The notes under the pieces: generated by a model
What the model saw: the letters and a program-made list of their open reading frames with translations, nothing else
The model's database searches: none
Told to the model about the DNA's origin: nothing
Made by a program: the position numbers and the translations under genes
NCBI RefSeq assembly: GCF_003384725.1
Contig: NZ_QNVV01000007.1
Location: forward strand, 1-64,000
From: Chryseobacterium pennipullorum
GTDB taxonomy: Bacteria; Bacteroidota; Bacteroidia; Flavobacteriales; Weeksellaceae
Direction of reading: 5' to 3'
Length of the DNA: 64,000 bases
Part shown: positions 7,655 to 14,889 of the stretch, piece by piece
Layout of the letters: each line of letters opens with the position of its first letter
Position numbering within the stretch: the stretch's first letter is position 1

Positions 7655-9763
7655 TTAGAATTGATACATTAATCTTGCAAAATAGCTTCTTCCGTAATAC
7701 AGATTCAGACGGTCCGATCCGGCAGTATGAGCATTGCCTACATTGGCTGTACTGTTTATAGAAGTCACATCAAAAATATTTTTAACTCCTACAGACAGTT
7801 CAAAACGGTCTTTCCAGAATGGCTGGCTCACAATAAAGTCCATCATATGAAACCCGTCGGTTTTTCCAATCTTGAACGTTTCATTTTCCAACACATAAAG
7901 TCTCCCCGGACCTGTATATTTATAATAAAGATTAAATGCGGTATTAACGTTTTTCAATTTATAAGAAACATTCGCGCCTGCCTGAAAATTATATTGGAAA
8001 TCTGTCGGAGAAGTTGCGTCTATATCAAATCTGGAAACAGAAATTCCATTCAGTGAGGTTCTTACCCCCAATGAGAACTGATCTTTAACGATATTGGCAT
8101 TGGCTGCAAACAAAAGACTTCTGTATTTATCCATATTCATATATTTATAAGTAGAAGGCTTTTTGACCATAATCAATTCTATCTTATCCTTTAGATCCAC
8201 ATACAGTGCTTCCAGGTTATAATTCAGCTTCCATCCGTTGCCTATTGAAAAGCCCTGATCCCAGAAAAGCCCCAGAGAATACCCGTTTTCGGGGTTCAAA
8301 TCCGGATTCCCCTGGATATCATGATTCAGATTGACAAAGAAAGTATATAGCTCGTCATAGGTAGGATAACGGTTAGCGGTTCCGAATACCCCTCTCAGGT
8401 TAGAATTCTCTGAAGTTTTCCATCTTGTGGAAAGCGAGTAGTTGAACTGGTTATTGAATTGCTCACTCACCGTTAACCTTGCTCCCGGTCTCACTGAAAA
8501 TTGATCAGAAATATTCCATTCTGCAGAAAGGAATGTACCATAGGTAAAGATTTTTCTCTTGGTACTTGCTTCAAAGAAATCTCCGGCAATAAGTGAAGCA
8601 TACCCATTGGTATGGTCTAGCTCATAGCCCAGCTGGAAATCAAATTTTTTGCTGTCCAGAAAGTTACTGAACATCCCTCTGGAGTAGATAACGTCTGTTT
8701 TATAATAGGAATTTTCCGGCTTTTCACTCACCCTGAACCTGTTCGGAACATCATAGGTATAATCAAAATATCTTCGGTCCTGTTTCTGGTATGAGAAGTC
8801 TCCCATATACCGGATATGCCCCAGGTTGGTTTGAATATTGAACTGGTGAAGCCATCTGTCTGTATTGTATTCACGGTCCGTAGCCCAATAGGTAGCACCT
8901 CCGTTTCCATCATTCAGAGCTTCCGGAGTAGAGATCGGGTTATAGAAATTAAACTTTTCGTTTAAATAAGATATCTTATAAAAAAATGAGGTTTTATTTT
9001 TGGAATATCTGATCAATGCATTGGCTTCATACTGGTCTTTAGGATTCCATTCATATCCGCGCAACGGGATTTTTTCATCACCAAAGTGCTTGTACCCTTT
9101 TTTGTTTCCTTCATAACCCATAAACTGGTTATGATTGAAACTGATGTTGGTGAACCAATGATCATTAATGTTGTATCCGATATTTACATTCTGAATATGT
9201 CTTCCTTTCCCCCTTTTCTTAAGGTCGTAGCCATCTCTCACGGTTTCTTCCTGCAATGCGGCCCTGATGCTGAGTTTCTTGCTGCTATTTTTCTTCGTAA
9301 TGATATTGATCACTCCTGCAAGTGCTCCGTTTCCGTATTCAACGCCCATACTTCCCTTTACCACTTCGATTCGTTCAATATTACTCAAACTGATTTTAGT
9401 AAGATCAATATTGCTTCCTAATCCTGTATCTCCTACCACAGGGATATTATCAATCAGGATTTTCACATAGTCGCCACCAAGTCCCATAATATTCGCTGTA
9501 GAATTTCCGGAATTGGTGTCTGGGGTGATTTGTATATTAAGGGTTTGATTAAGGACGTCAGCAGCATTGGTCGCTGCCATATTTTTGATCTGCTGTTCAT
9601 CAATCACTTCTACTTTGTAAATAGATTTATCAATTGACTTTTGCATATACTGGCCCGTAATGACAACTTCTTCAATTTTCTGTTGATTAAGAGAATCCCT
9701 TTCTTGTGCATTCATCCAAAAGGCAAAGGATAATGACAGAACGGAAAGCACTTGCTTCTTCAT
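7655..9763 (-). CDS. hmuR: TonB-dependent heme receptor, HmuR type
   Basis: 702 aa from the ATG at 9763, which gives the signal peptide MKKQVLSVLSLSFAFWMNAQ; the upstream ATG at 9808 would run through the promoter and operator. A TonB box-like segment (EEVVITGQ) is followed by the plug domain (ERIEVVKGSMGVEYGNGALAGVINIITK) and a long beta barrel ending in YFARLMYQF, with the terminal Phe typical of outer-membrane barrels. It is the first gene of the heme operon. Its predicted -7 box and one arm of the operator dyad lie within 45 bases upstream, so iron or heme control is likely. Confidence 0.93.
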   Translation of the reverse strand: MKKQVLSVLSLSFAFWMNAQERDSLNQQKIEEVVITGQYMQKSIDKSIYKVEVIDEQQIKNMAATNAADVLNQTLNIQITPDTNSGNSTANIMGLGGDYVKILIDNIPVVGDTGLGSNIDLTKISLSNIERIEVVKGSMGVEYGNGALAGVINIITKKNSSKKLSIRAALQEETVRDGYDLKKRGKGRHIQNVNIGYNINDHWFTNISFNHNQFMGYEGNKKGYKHFGDEKIPLRGYEWNPKDQYEANALIRYSKNKTSFFYKISYLNEKFNFYNPISTPEALNDGNGGATYWATDREYNTDRWLHQFNIQTNLGHIRYMGDFSYQKQDRRYFDYTYDVPNRFRVSEKPENSYYKTDVIYSRGMFSNFLDSKKFDFQLGYELDHTNGYASLIAGDFFEASTKRKIFTYGTFLSAEWNISDQFSVRPGARLTVSEQFNNQFNYSLSTRWKTSENSNLRGVFGTANRYPTYDELYTFFVNLNHDIQGNPDLNPENGYSLGLFWDQGFSIGNGWKLNYNLEALYVDLKDKIELIMVKKPSTYKYMNMDKYRSLLFAANANIVKDQFSLGVRTSLNGISVSRFDIDATSPTDFQYNFQAGANVSYKLKNVNTAFNLYYKYTGPGRLYVLENETFKIGKTDGFHMMDFIVSQPFWKDRFELSVGVKNIFDVTSINSTANVGNAHTAGSDRLNLYYGRSYFARLMYQF

Positions 9764-9781
9764 AGGGGTACAAATTTTCGA

Positions 9782-9789
9782 CAAATATA
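9782..9789 (-). promoter_or_regulatory. Predicted -7 box of the hmu operon
   Basis: Minus-strand TATATTTG matches TAnnTTTG, 18 bases before the hmuR ATG. The operator arm at 9793-9805 lies right behind it, so a bound regulator would block this promoter too. Confidence 0.5.
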
Positions 9790-9792
9790 AAA

Positions 9793-9850
9793 CTTTATTT
9801 AGAATCATTAAAAATAAATGAGTATTTTTGTGGAATAATTCTAAATAAAG
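9793..9850. promoter_or_regulatory. Operator dyad and promoter between hmuR and the T9SS gene
   Basis: CTTTATTTAGAAT (9793-9805) and ATTCTAAATAAAG (9838-9850) are an exact 13-bp inverted repeat with 32 bases between them. A plus-strand -7 box TATTTTTG (9823-9830) sits between the arms. Each arm is itself half of an AGAAT-N-ATT type palindrome, as expected for a Fur-like dimer site. The layout recurs at 10788-10841. That Fur is the regulator is inference; no regulator gene is in the window. Confidence 0.7.
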
Positions 9851-9858
9851 ATAATCCT

Positions 9859-10674
9859 ATGAAATTAAAATTACTTTTAGGAAGTTTGATATTTACAGCA
9901 TTTACAGCCAATGCACAACTTGCTGCTATCAATGAAAATTTTGATAATTTCACGTCAGGAAATACTACTTTTCCTCAATCTGGCTGGTCTGCGGTCGTAG
10001 CACCTATGGTGATGGGAACAGCACCATTTCCGGTTCCGCCAAGAATGATTGTGACCACTACCGCTGATAAAGCCGTTCAGTCTTATTCGGGAACGAATGC
10101 TACGGGTTCGTCTTATCTGATTACTCCGCAGATCCAGACTCCTGCAGGAAATAAAACATTATCGTTTGTCACTACGCTGGTAAGTCCTTCTCCAGGGCCC
10201 GGAACTATTCAGGTAGGAGTAGCATCCAGCACTACTGATATGTCTACTTTCATTCCGGTTGGAAATCCAATCACAGTAGCTACCGTAGGAGAAATTAAGA
10301 ATATAAGTCTCCCTATTCCGGCGACGGCAGGTTCTTATCTGGTATTTAAATTTACTCCATCTGCCGAGCACGTTGCCGTTCAGATTGATAATGTAGTGTA
10401 TGACACATCCCCAAATCTGGGAACAAATGATCATACCATCGGTTCCAAAGATGAACTGAAGTTCACGGTGAGTGCGGATAACAACACGTTGATCTTTGCG
10501 GCCAAAAAAGATCCTAGAAAGATTCAGATCTATTCCTCAGGAGGTCAGAGAGCAGCTGAAGGAAAATTGAACAGACAAAATTTTGATATTACCCATCTTC
10601 AGAAAGGCGTATATTTTATGTTAATTGAAACTGCTGAAGGAAAAACAGTACAATCAAAATTCATCAAAAAATAA
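9859..10674 (+). CDS. T9SS-exported protein with choice-of-anchor J-like domain
   Basis: 271 aa. Signal peptide MKLKLLLGSLIFTAFTANAQ, then an ENFDNF...GWSAV segment that resembles the start of cleaved-adhesin/choice-of-anchor J domains, a beta-rich body (residues 25-185), and a C-terminal type 9 secretion sorting domain (about 200-271, ending LQKGVYFMLIETAEGKTVQSKFIKK-like). No enzymatic motif is seen. It is divergent from hmuR and shares its operator, so it is probably made under iron or heme limitation and may help bind heme or host protein at the surface. The function is unknown. Confidence 0.8.
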   Translation: MKLKLLLGSLIFTAFTANAQLAAINENFDNFTSGNTTFPQSGWSAVVAPMVMGTAPFPVPPRMIVTTTADKAVQSYSGTNATGSSYLITPQIQTPAGNKTLSFVTTLVSPSPGPGTIQVGVASSTTDMSTFIPVGNPITVATVGEIKNISLPIPATAGSYLVFKFTPSAEHVAVQIDNVVYDTSPNLGTNDHTIGSKDELKFTVSADNNTLIFAAKKDPRKIQIYSSGGQRAAEGKLNRQNFDITHLQKGVYFMLIETAEGKTVQSKFIKK

Positions 10675-10703
10675 GGTTTATTAGACTATTTTTGACCTTT
10701 CAT

Positions 10704-10734
10704 AAAGCCGGTGGGAACTCTTCTTTCCGGCTTT
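10704..10734 (+). terminator. Terminator after the first T9SS gene
   Basis: AAAGCCGG pairs with CCGGCTTT and is followed by TTTT. It separates this gene from the next, which has its own promoter. Confidence 0.7.
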
Positions 10735-10787
10735 TTTGTTAACCTTATACACTCGGAGAAAATAAAAACACGATAAAAATCATGTTT

Positions 10788-10841
10788 TTATTTAGAATGA
10801 TTAAAAATAATTATATACTTTTGTGGAATCATTCTAAATAA
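10788..10841. promoter_or_regulatory. Second operator dyad with -7 box
   Basis: TTATTTAGAATGATT (10788-10802) and AATCATTCTAAATAA (10827-10841) are an exact 15-bp inverted repeat. The -7 box TACTTTTG (10816-10823) lies between them. Measured from AGAAT to ATTCT the gap is 32 bases, the same as at 9793-9850, and the TTTTGTGGAAT stretch after the -7 box is also shared. Confidence 0.7.
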
Positions 10842-10859
10842 GGATTTAAAAAATAAGTT

Positions 10860-12152
10860 ATGAAAACAAAACTATTATTGGCTTCTGTGCTGGCTTTATC
10901 TGTTCAGCAAACGGTTCTGGCACAGACGGATGCATTGGGGTACTCCCAGGTTAATATGTCGATGGGTAGCGGTTATCAGAACCGTGTGTTTGTAAACCTG
11001 GCAGATGGAAACATGGTTTCTCAGCCGGCCAATACCTGGGACATTGCTTTTTACAGAAATTCAATCTATGCGTCTGGTACAAGAATTAATGATGCTCTGG
11101 ACATTAAGGTGTATACGGCATCTACTACCCTTGCAGACTGGGATAACATCAATATCAGTAATGAAGCCTCATGGGGAGCTCCTTTATACAATCCTGACCA
11201 GACGACAGATTTGAGCCAGGGAGCTTTTGAGCAAGGGCCTGTGACTTCAACCAATCCTAATATTCCTTCAACAGGCTGGGGAGTTTATAATCCAATTAAT
11301 CATCACATTGAGGGCAAGGCCATTTTTGTTTTAAAATATCCTTCAGGAACTTATGTCAAGTTTGCCATTGAAGATGCATTTGCGGGTTATACCTTTAAAT
11401 ATTCCAAGTGGAATGGCAGCGCATGGGAACCTACAGAAACAAGAACAATTGCCAACGGAACAGATGATGCTTACTTCAATTATTTCTCCTTTACAACAGG
11501 GGCAAAAGTTCCGAATCTGGAACCTTCAAGAAGTACCTGGGATCTGATGTTCACAAAATACTACACGTTCTATATGGGGTATCAGATGTATCCGCTTTCG
11601 GGTGCAATCCAAAATCCAAATATTAAGATTGCCATGGTACAGCCGGAAGTTCAGGCAAGTGCAACGTATACAATTCCTGCTACAACAAGCTTTTCATCCA
11701 AGATCACTACTGTAGGCCATTCGTGGAAAGGAATCGGAAACGTGTACAGCGACGTGGTTTATTACATTAAAAAAGGAAATGATTACTACAGAATGTACTT
11801 CATCACCAATGGAGGTGCTACGACGGGAGATATGTATTTCAAATATAAAAAACTGGATGGAACTCTGGGAATTACTGAGGTAGGCAAAAAAGCCGCTTTT
11901 GGAATCTATCCTAACCCTACTGCTGCTGATAAAAAAGTAACTGTTCTTTTTGATGTAAAAGAAAGAGCCAATAACAAAGGCAGCGTGGAAGTATACGATC
12001 TTACCGGTAAAAAAGTATATGCTGCAGAACTTACCAATCAGGCAGGATTCTATCAGCAGGATATGAACCTCTCTCACCTGACTTCAGGAAACTATATGGT
12101 GAAAATCACTTATGGTGGACAAACGGAAACGAAAAAGCTTATTGTGAAATAA
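10860..12152 (+). CDS. T9SS-exported HmuY-like protein
   Basis: 430 aa. Signal peptide (MKTKLLLASVLALSVQQTVLAQ) without a lipobox. The body carries two HmuY-like features also found in the lipoprotein at 6518-7642: an early WDIAFYRNSIYASGTRIN segment, and later the pattern FSF-x2-G-x2-V-x(3,4)-P-x4-WD-x2-FT. The last 80 residues are a T9SS sorting domain (FGIYPNPT...GSVEVYDLTGKKVY...YMVKITYGGQTETKKLIVK-type). I infer a fully secreted or surface-attached hemophore that would hand heme to HmuR or the HmuY lipoprotein. It has its own operator-controlled promoter. Direct heme binding is not shown by the sequence. Confidence 0.8.
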   Translation: MKTKLLLASVLALSVQQTVLAQTDALGYSQVNMSMGSGYQNRVFVNLADGNMVSQPANTWDIAFYRNSIYASGTRINDALDIKVYTASTTLADWDNINISNEASWGAPLYNPDQTTDLSQGAFEQGPVTSTNPNIPSTGWGVYNPINHHIEGKAIFVLKYPSGTYVKFAIEDAFAGYTFKYSKWNGSAWEPTETRTIANGTDDAYFNYFSFTTGAKVPNLEPSRSTWDLMFTKYYTFYMGYQMYPLSGAIQNPNIKIAMVQPEVQASATYTIPATTSFSSKITTVGHSWKGIGNVYSDVVYYIKKGNDYYRMYFITNGGATTGDMYFKYKKLDGTLGITEVGKKAAFGIYPNPTAADKKVTVLFDVKERANNKGSVEVYDLTGKKVYAAELTNQAGFYQQDMNLSHLTSGNYMVKITYGGQTETKKLIVK

Positions 12153-12190
12153 GCCATTTATTTTAATACTTTCTATTTTTTCTAATAAAG

Positions 12191-12218
12191 AGGCGGTTTC
12201 AGCGTGATGAAGCCGCCT
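12191..12218. terminator. Bidirectional terminator
   Basis: AGGCGGTTTC pairs with GAAGCCGCCT (one G-T pair) around an 8-base loop, with A/T runs on both sides. It lies between convergent genes ending at 12152 and 12233. Confidence 0.75.
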
Positions 12219-12232
12219 TTTATTTTCGGGAT

Positions 12233-12523
12233 CTAATAAATTTTAAATCCTTTGTACACTTCAGTAGAACTTTCCATCATTTTGGAGGCATCTTTACGGA
12301 AATCCAGCAAGTGATCCTGTCCGTTGTGTCTGTTGTGGTGATCCACACTCTCCCAAAGCTCGATGAGGAAAAATGTTCCTTTATTATCCTTATCTTCAAT
12401 AAGGTCGTACTGCAGGCAGCCTTCTTCTTTTCTTGTTTCTTTCACAAGGTTCTGGAACAGCTCTACCGCCTCCATCAGGTAATTTTCATTAAACTTAAAA
12501 AGTGCAATGATATGTAAGTTCAT
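12233..12523 (-). CDS. Antibiotic biosynthesis monooxygenase (ABM) domain protein
   Basis: 96 aa, the full length of a single ABM domain. Typical landmarks are the initial LHIIALFKFNE strand, TRKEEGCLQYDLIED in the middle and FFLIELWES...HNRHNGQDHL afterwards. Relatives such as YgiN act as quinol monooxygenases, while others with the same fold (IsdG type) degrade heme. The IsdG catalytic Asn/His/Trp set cannot be assigned by eye, and a strong terminator separates it from the heme genes, so I prefer the quinol monooxygenase-like call. Confidence 0.8.
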   Translation of the reverse strand: MNLHIIALFKFNENYLMEAVELFQNLVKETRKEEGCLQYDLIEDKDNKGTFFLIELWESVDHHNRHNGQDHLLDFRKDASKMMESSTEVYKGFKIY

Positions 12524-12611
12524 GCGTTAATATTTAGTGACGTAAAAGTAAAATATTTTCAAAACCGAATATGTTTTTAATGCTTTTATTTTTCCACACG
12601 TAAGGTAATTT

Positions 12612-13499
12612 TTAGCTAAAAACTGATTTATAAATAGTTATAGAACTCATTACAATGACCAGGATGCCAATAAAGACAAACATTTTCTTTACAGGAAGCT
12701 TTGCGGTAAGCATCGCTGAGAACGGAGCAGTAATAATTCCGCCGATCAACAGTCCAAGAATGATATTCCAGTGCTGAATGCCCAGGGTAAAGAAAAACGT
12801 GATGGCCGCAGTAATCGTCAGGATAAACTTTGCTACGGTAGAGCTTCCGACTGCAAATCTAGGGGTAAAAGCATTTTTAATTAAGGTACCAGTCACCAGG
12901 GGCCCCCAACCTCCGCCAGCAAAAGAATCTATAAAACCTCCGATTACACCGAGTCTTGTCAGGTTTGTTTTCCTTTTAAGAGCTTTGCTCTGCTTTTCTT
13001 TAAAGGCATTGGATAAGATCTGGAATCCCAGATATAAAGTATAAAAAGCAATGATTGTTTTGGTGATCTTTGCATAGTATTCTCCTAAGTAAGTGAGACT
13101 GACCGCTCCGATTACCGCTCCGATTACTGCCGGAACGGCTAATTTTTTGACAAGGCTCTTGCTCACATTTCTCAGTCTGATATGACTGATGCTTCCGGCA
13201 GCTGTGGTAAAGCTTTCTGCAGAATGAATACTGGCACTCACGATATGGGGCGGAATATTCAGGAACATGAGCGTCGTTGTGCAGATAACGCCATAGCCCA
13301 TCCCCATCGATCCTGCTACAATTTCAGCAAAGACCCCTACCAAAAGCATCCAGTAAAAGATATAATGGTCTTTGGCCAGAATACTGAAAAGTTCATCCAG
13401 ATACCCCAGTTCATACATTGAAAAAACAACAATCAGTGCAATAGCTATCGTGGCCAATAGTACATTGAGCCTTACCTGGATTTTTCTTGAAATTACCAT
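12612..13499 (-). CDS. Sulfite exporter TauE/SafE family protein
   Basis: 295 aa, about eight membrane segments. The two family repeats are visible as GSMGMGYGVICTT near residues 62-74 and GGFIDSFAGGGWGPLVTGTL near residues 186-205. The family moves sulfite, sulfonates or related organic anions across the inner membrane. It is preceded by an unusually long structured leader (13500-13730) and a regulator-like motif, and lies downstream of an Rrf2-family gene, which supports a role in sulfur metabolism. The substrate is not determined. Confidence 0.88.
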   Translation of the reverse strand: MVISRKIQVRLNVLLATIAIALIVVFSMYELGYLDELFSILAKDHYIFYWMLLVGVFAEIVAGSMGMGYGVICTTTLMFLNIPPHIVSASIHSAESFTTAAGSISHIRLRNVSKSLVKKLAVPAVIGAVIGAVSLTYLGEYYAKITKTIIAFYTLYLGFQILSNAFKEKQSKALKRKTNLTRLGVIGGFIDSFAGGGWGPLVTGTLIKNAFTPRFAVGSSTVAKFILTITAAITFFFTLGIQHWNIILGLLIGGIITAPFSAMLTAKLPVKKMFVFIGILVIVMSSITIYKSVFS

Positions 13500-13730
13500 A
13501 TTGAGATCGTTAAAGCTGTTCCTGCAGTAGCATGGGTTCTATAAAAATCAGTATTATTTCCGGTGTCCGCCCAATTCCGGAAACCACAGGCGGAGAACTT
13601 GTTATGGACTGACAACACAACCATTGGTTTCCCTGTAAAAAAGGAAACAGCCAGGAACCGTATAGCATCTGAATCTTCTTTTGAAATCATAATGTATTCA
13701 TTTGAAGTCCAGCAAATATCTGATAAAATT
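13500..13730 (-). promoter_or_regulatory. Long structured 5' leader of the TauE/SafE gene
   Basis: About 230 bases without a convincing gene. An 84-codon frame (13747-13493) starts with TTG inside the upstream motif and has no recognisable domain. The region holds GTTTCC-N10-GGAAAC (13626-13647) and, nearer the start codon, two interlocking stems described separately. I read it as untranslated leader with possible RNA-based control. Confidence 0.45.
13557..13594 (-). ncRNA. Candidate pseudoknot or two-state switch in the TauE/SafE leader
   Basis: In the minus-strand RNA the order is TCCGCC, 5 bases, TTTCCGG, 5 bases, GGCGGA, 2 bases, CCGGAAA. TCCGCC pairs with GGCGGA (6 bp) and TTTCCGG with CCGGAAA (7 bp), and the pairings interlock as A-B-A'-B'. 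This is either an H-type pseudoknot or two mutually exclusive hairpins. It sits 58 bases upstream of the ATG. It matches no riboswitch class that I can identify. Confidence 0.4.
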
Positions 13731-13753
13731 ATTATCCTACCAAACAAGTAGAC
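13731..13753 (-). promoter_or_regulatory. GTCTA-N9-TAGGATAAT motif, copy upstream of TauE/SafE
   Basis: On the minus strand the sequence is GTCTA, 9 bases, TAGGATAAT. The same 14 fixed bases with the same spacing occur at 22106-22128 upstream of the cupin gene. A site for the adjacent Rrf2 regulator is possible. Confidence 0.45.
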
Positions 13754-13770
13754 TAAAAATTCAAAAAAAA

Positions 13771-13794
13771 GGATCAGGTCAGTCGACCAGATCC
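13771..13794 (-). terminator. Terminator of the Rrf2 gene
   Basis: GGATC-A-GGTC pairs with GACC-A-GATCC; on the minus strand a T run follows. The stem overlaps the last codons of the gene. Confidence 0.65.
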
Positions 13795-14186
13795 ATTAAA
13801 GTTTTTTTCTCAAGAATATTCAGGGAAGCATCCCTTACTTCAATCAGGACATCATGCAGCCCGCAATGATCTTCGTTACAGTCTTCACATTTCTCATAGA
13901 AATTGAGACTTACACAGGGAAGCATGGCAATAGGACCATTTACAAGACGGATAATCTTAGCCAGCTTTACATTCTCGGGATTTTCTTTTAAAAAATATCC
14001 ACCGCCCTTTCCTTTTTTACTGTCCAAAATTTCTGCCTTTTTAAGCTCAAGCAGGATATTCTCCAGAAACTTCAATGGAATCTTTTTGTGTTCCGCAATT
14101 TCGGAAATAAGAATCGGCCCTTCATTTCTTTTTTCTACAAGATATGAAAGTGCCTTAAACGCATATTGAGATTTTTTTGAAAGCAT
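13779..14186 (-). CDS. Rrf2-family transcriptional regulator with Cys cluster
   Basis: 135 aa from the ATG at 14186, which gives the usual Rrf2 start MLSKKSQYAFKAL. The winged helix lies in residues 1-65 (ISEIAEHKKIPLKFLENILLELKKA, then the GKGGGYFL wing). Four Cys at 91, 100, 103 and 108 fit an iron-sulfur binding loop as in IscR/NsrR, though the spacing is not identical to either. Members sense Fe-S status, nitric oxide or cysteine supply. The TauE/SafE gene downstream points to sulfur metabolism. The predicted -7 box ends 5 bases before the ATG, so the transcript may be leaderless. Confidence 0.85.
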   Translation of the reverse strand: MLSKKSQYAFKALSYLVEKRNEGPILISEIAEHKKIPLKFLENILLELKKAEILDSKKGKGGGYFLKENPENVKLAKIIRLVNGPIAMLPCVSLNFYEKCEDCNEDHCGLHDVLIEVRDASLNILEKKTLMDLVD

Positions 14187-14191
14187 TACAG

Positions 14192-14199
14192 CAAAAATA
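14192..14199 (-). promoter_or_regulatory. Predicted -7 box of the Rrf2 gene, leaderless layout
   Basis: TATTTTTG on the minus strand fits TAnnTTTG. Only five bases separate it from the ATG, which would place the transcription start on or near the start codon. Confidence 0.4.
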
Positions 14200-14336
14200 A
14201 GAAAATTGTTTAACATTTGAAAAAGCAAAGAAAGCAAGGGAAACTGACACAGCAAACAAATGGAAGATCGCTCCCCTATACAGGATAAAAAGAATGATGT
14301 CTTCTTTTGAATATTGCCTTTTTGCCATTAAATCAT

Positions 14337-14344
14337 TATGTTTG
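14337..14344 (+). promoter_or_regulatory. Predicted -7 box of the DUF4268 gene, leaderless layout
   Basis: TATGTTTG, four bases before the ATG at 14349. The geometry is the same as in the divergent Rrf2 gene. Confidence 0.4.
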
Positions 14345-14348
14345 CCCT

Positions 14349-14777
14349 ATGTTCAGTAAACAAGAGGCACAGCAGTTAAAAAAGGAGTTTTGGACGGCTT
14401 TCGGGAAGTCTTTTCCCAGAAAGTGGATCCTGTATGACACCAAAGTGAAGGATATGTCATTCAAATTTTCTGCCGATAACAAAAAAGCAGAGGTATCCCT
14501 GGATATTGAAATGAAAGATGAGATTTTCCGGAATGCGTATTACGAGAAAATATGGTCTCTCGAAGATATTTTGAAAGAATTCATCGGTGATTTTCACAAA
14601 GAGGAATATTTCACACTGGAAAATGGTAAAATCATCAGCCGTATATGGGTCGAGAAAAATGAGGTATCTGTTTTTAATAAAAATAAATGGCAGGAAATTT
14701 TTGAATTTTTTGTTGATAAAATGGACGGATTTGAAAGATTCTATTACGAATATGAGGATTTTATCAAGGACATTTAA
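14349..14777 (+). CDS. DUF4268 domain protein
   Basis: 142 aa from ATG 14349 (MFSKQEAQQLKKEFW), which matches the usual start of the family; an earlier ATG at 14307 would run through the predicted promoter. It is a soluble, charged protein with regular strands and helices (KWILYDTKVKDMSFKFSAD, RISWIWVEKNEVSVFNK-like). DUF4268 domains appear alone or at the C terminus of proteins with nuclease-like N-terminal parts; the stand-alone form has no known function. It is divergent from the Rrf2 regulator. Confidence 0.75.
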   Translation: MFSKQEAQQLKKEFWTAFGKSFPRKWILYDTKVKDMSFKFSADNKKAEVSLDIEMKDEIFRNAYYEKIWSLEDILKEFIGDFHKEEYFTLENGKIISRIWVEKNEVSVFNKNKWQEIFEFFVDKMDGFERFYYEYEDFIKDI

Positions 14778-14809
14778 AATAAATATTAAATAAATACTTC
14801 TTTCTGTTC

Positions 14810-14839
14810 AAGATAAGATAAAAAAGAAACTTATCTTTG
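14810..14839 (+). promoter_or_regulatory. Promoter with inverted repeat upstream of 14890
   Basis: AAGATAAG (14810-14817) and CTTATCTT (14830-14837) are exact inverted repeats, and the right arm overlaps the -7 box TATCTTTG (14832-14839). A short CA repeat follows in the leader. Confidence 0.4.
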
Positions 14840-14889
14840 CTCACACACACACTTAAACTAATAGATGAAACTAAATAACATGATTAAAA

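Noticed and set aside
12233-12523. The ABM protein as an IsdG-type heme oxygenase of the heme cluster
   Set aside because: The catalytic Asn/His/Trp set cannot be seen and a bidirectional terminator separates it from the heme genes.
13493-13747. 84-codon minus-strand frame upstream of the TauE/SafE gene
   Set aside because: It starts with TTG inside the regulator-like motif, overlaps the exporter start by 7 bases, has no domain, and covers the structured leader.
14846-14862. CA repeat as a phase-variable tract
   Set aside because: It has only about five units and lies in the leader, so slipping would not change the reading frame.
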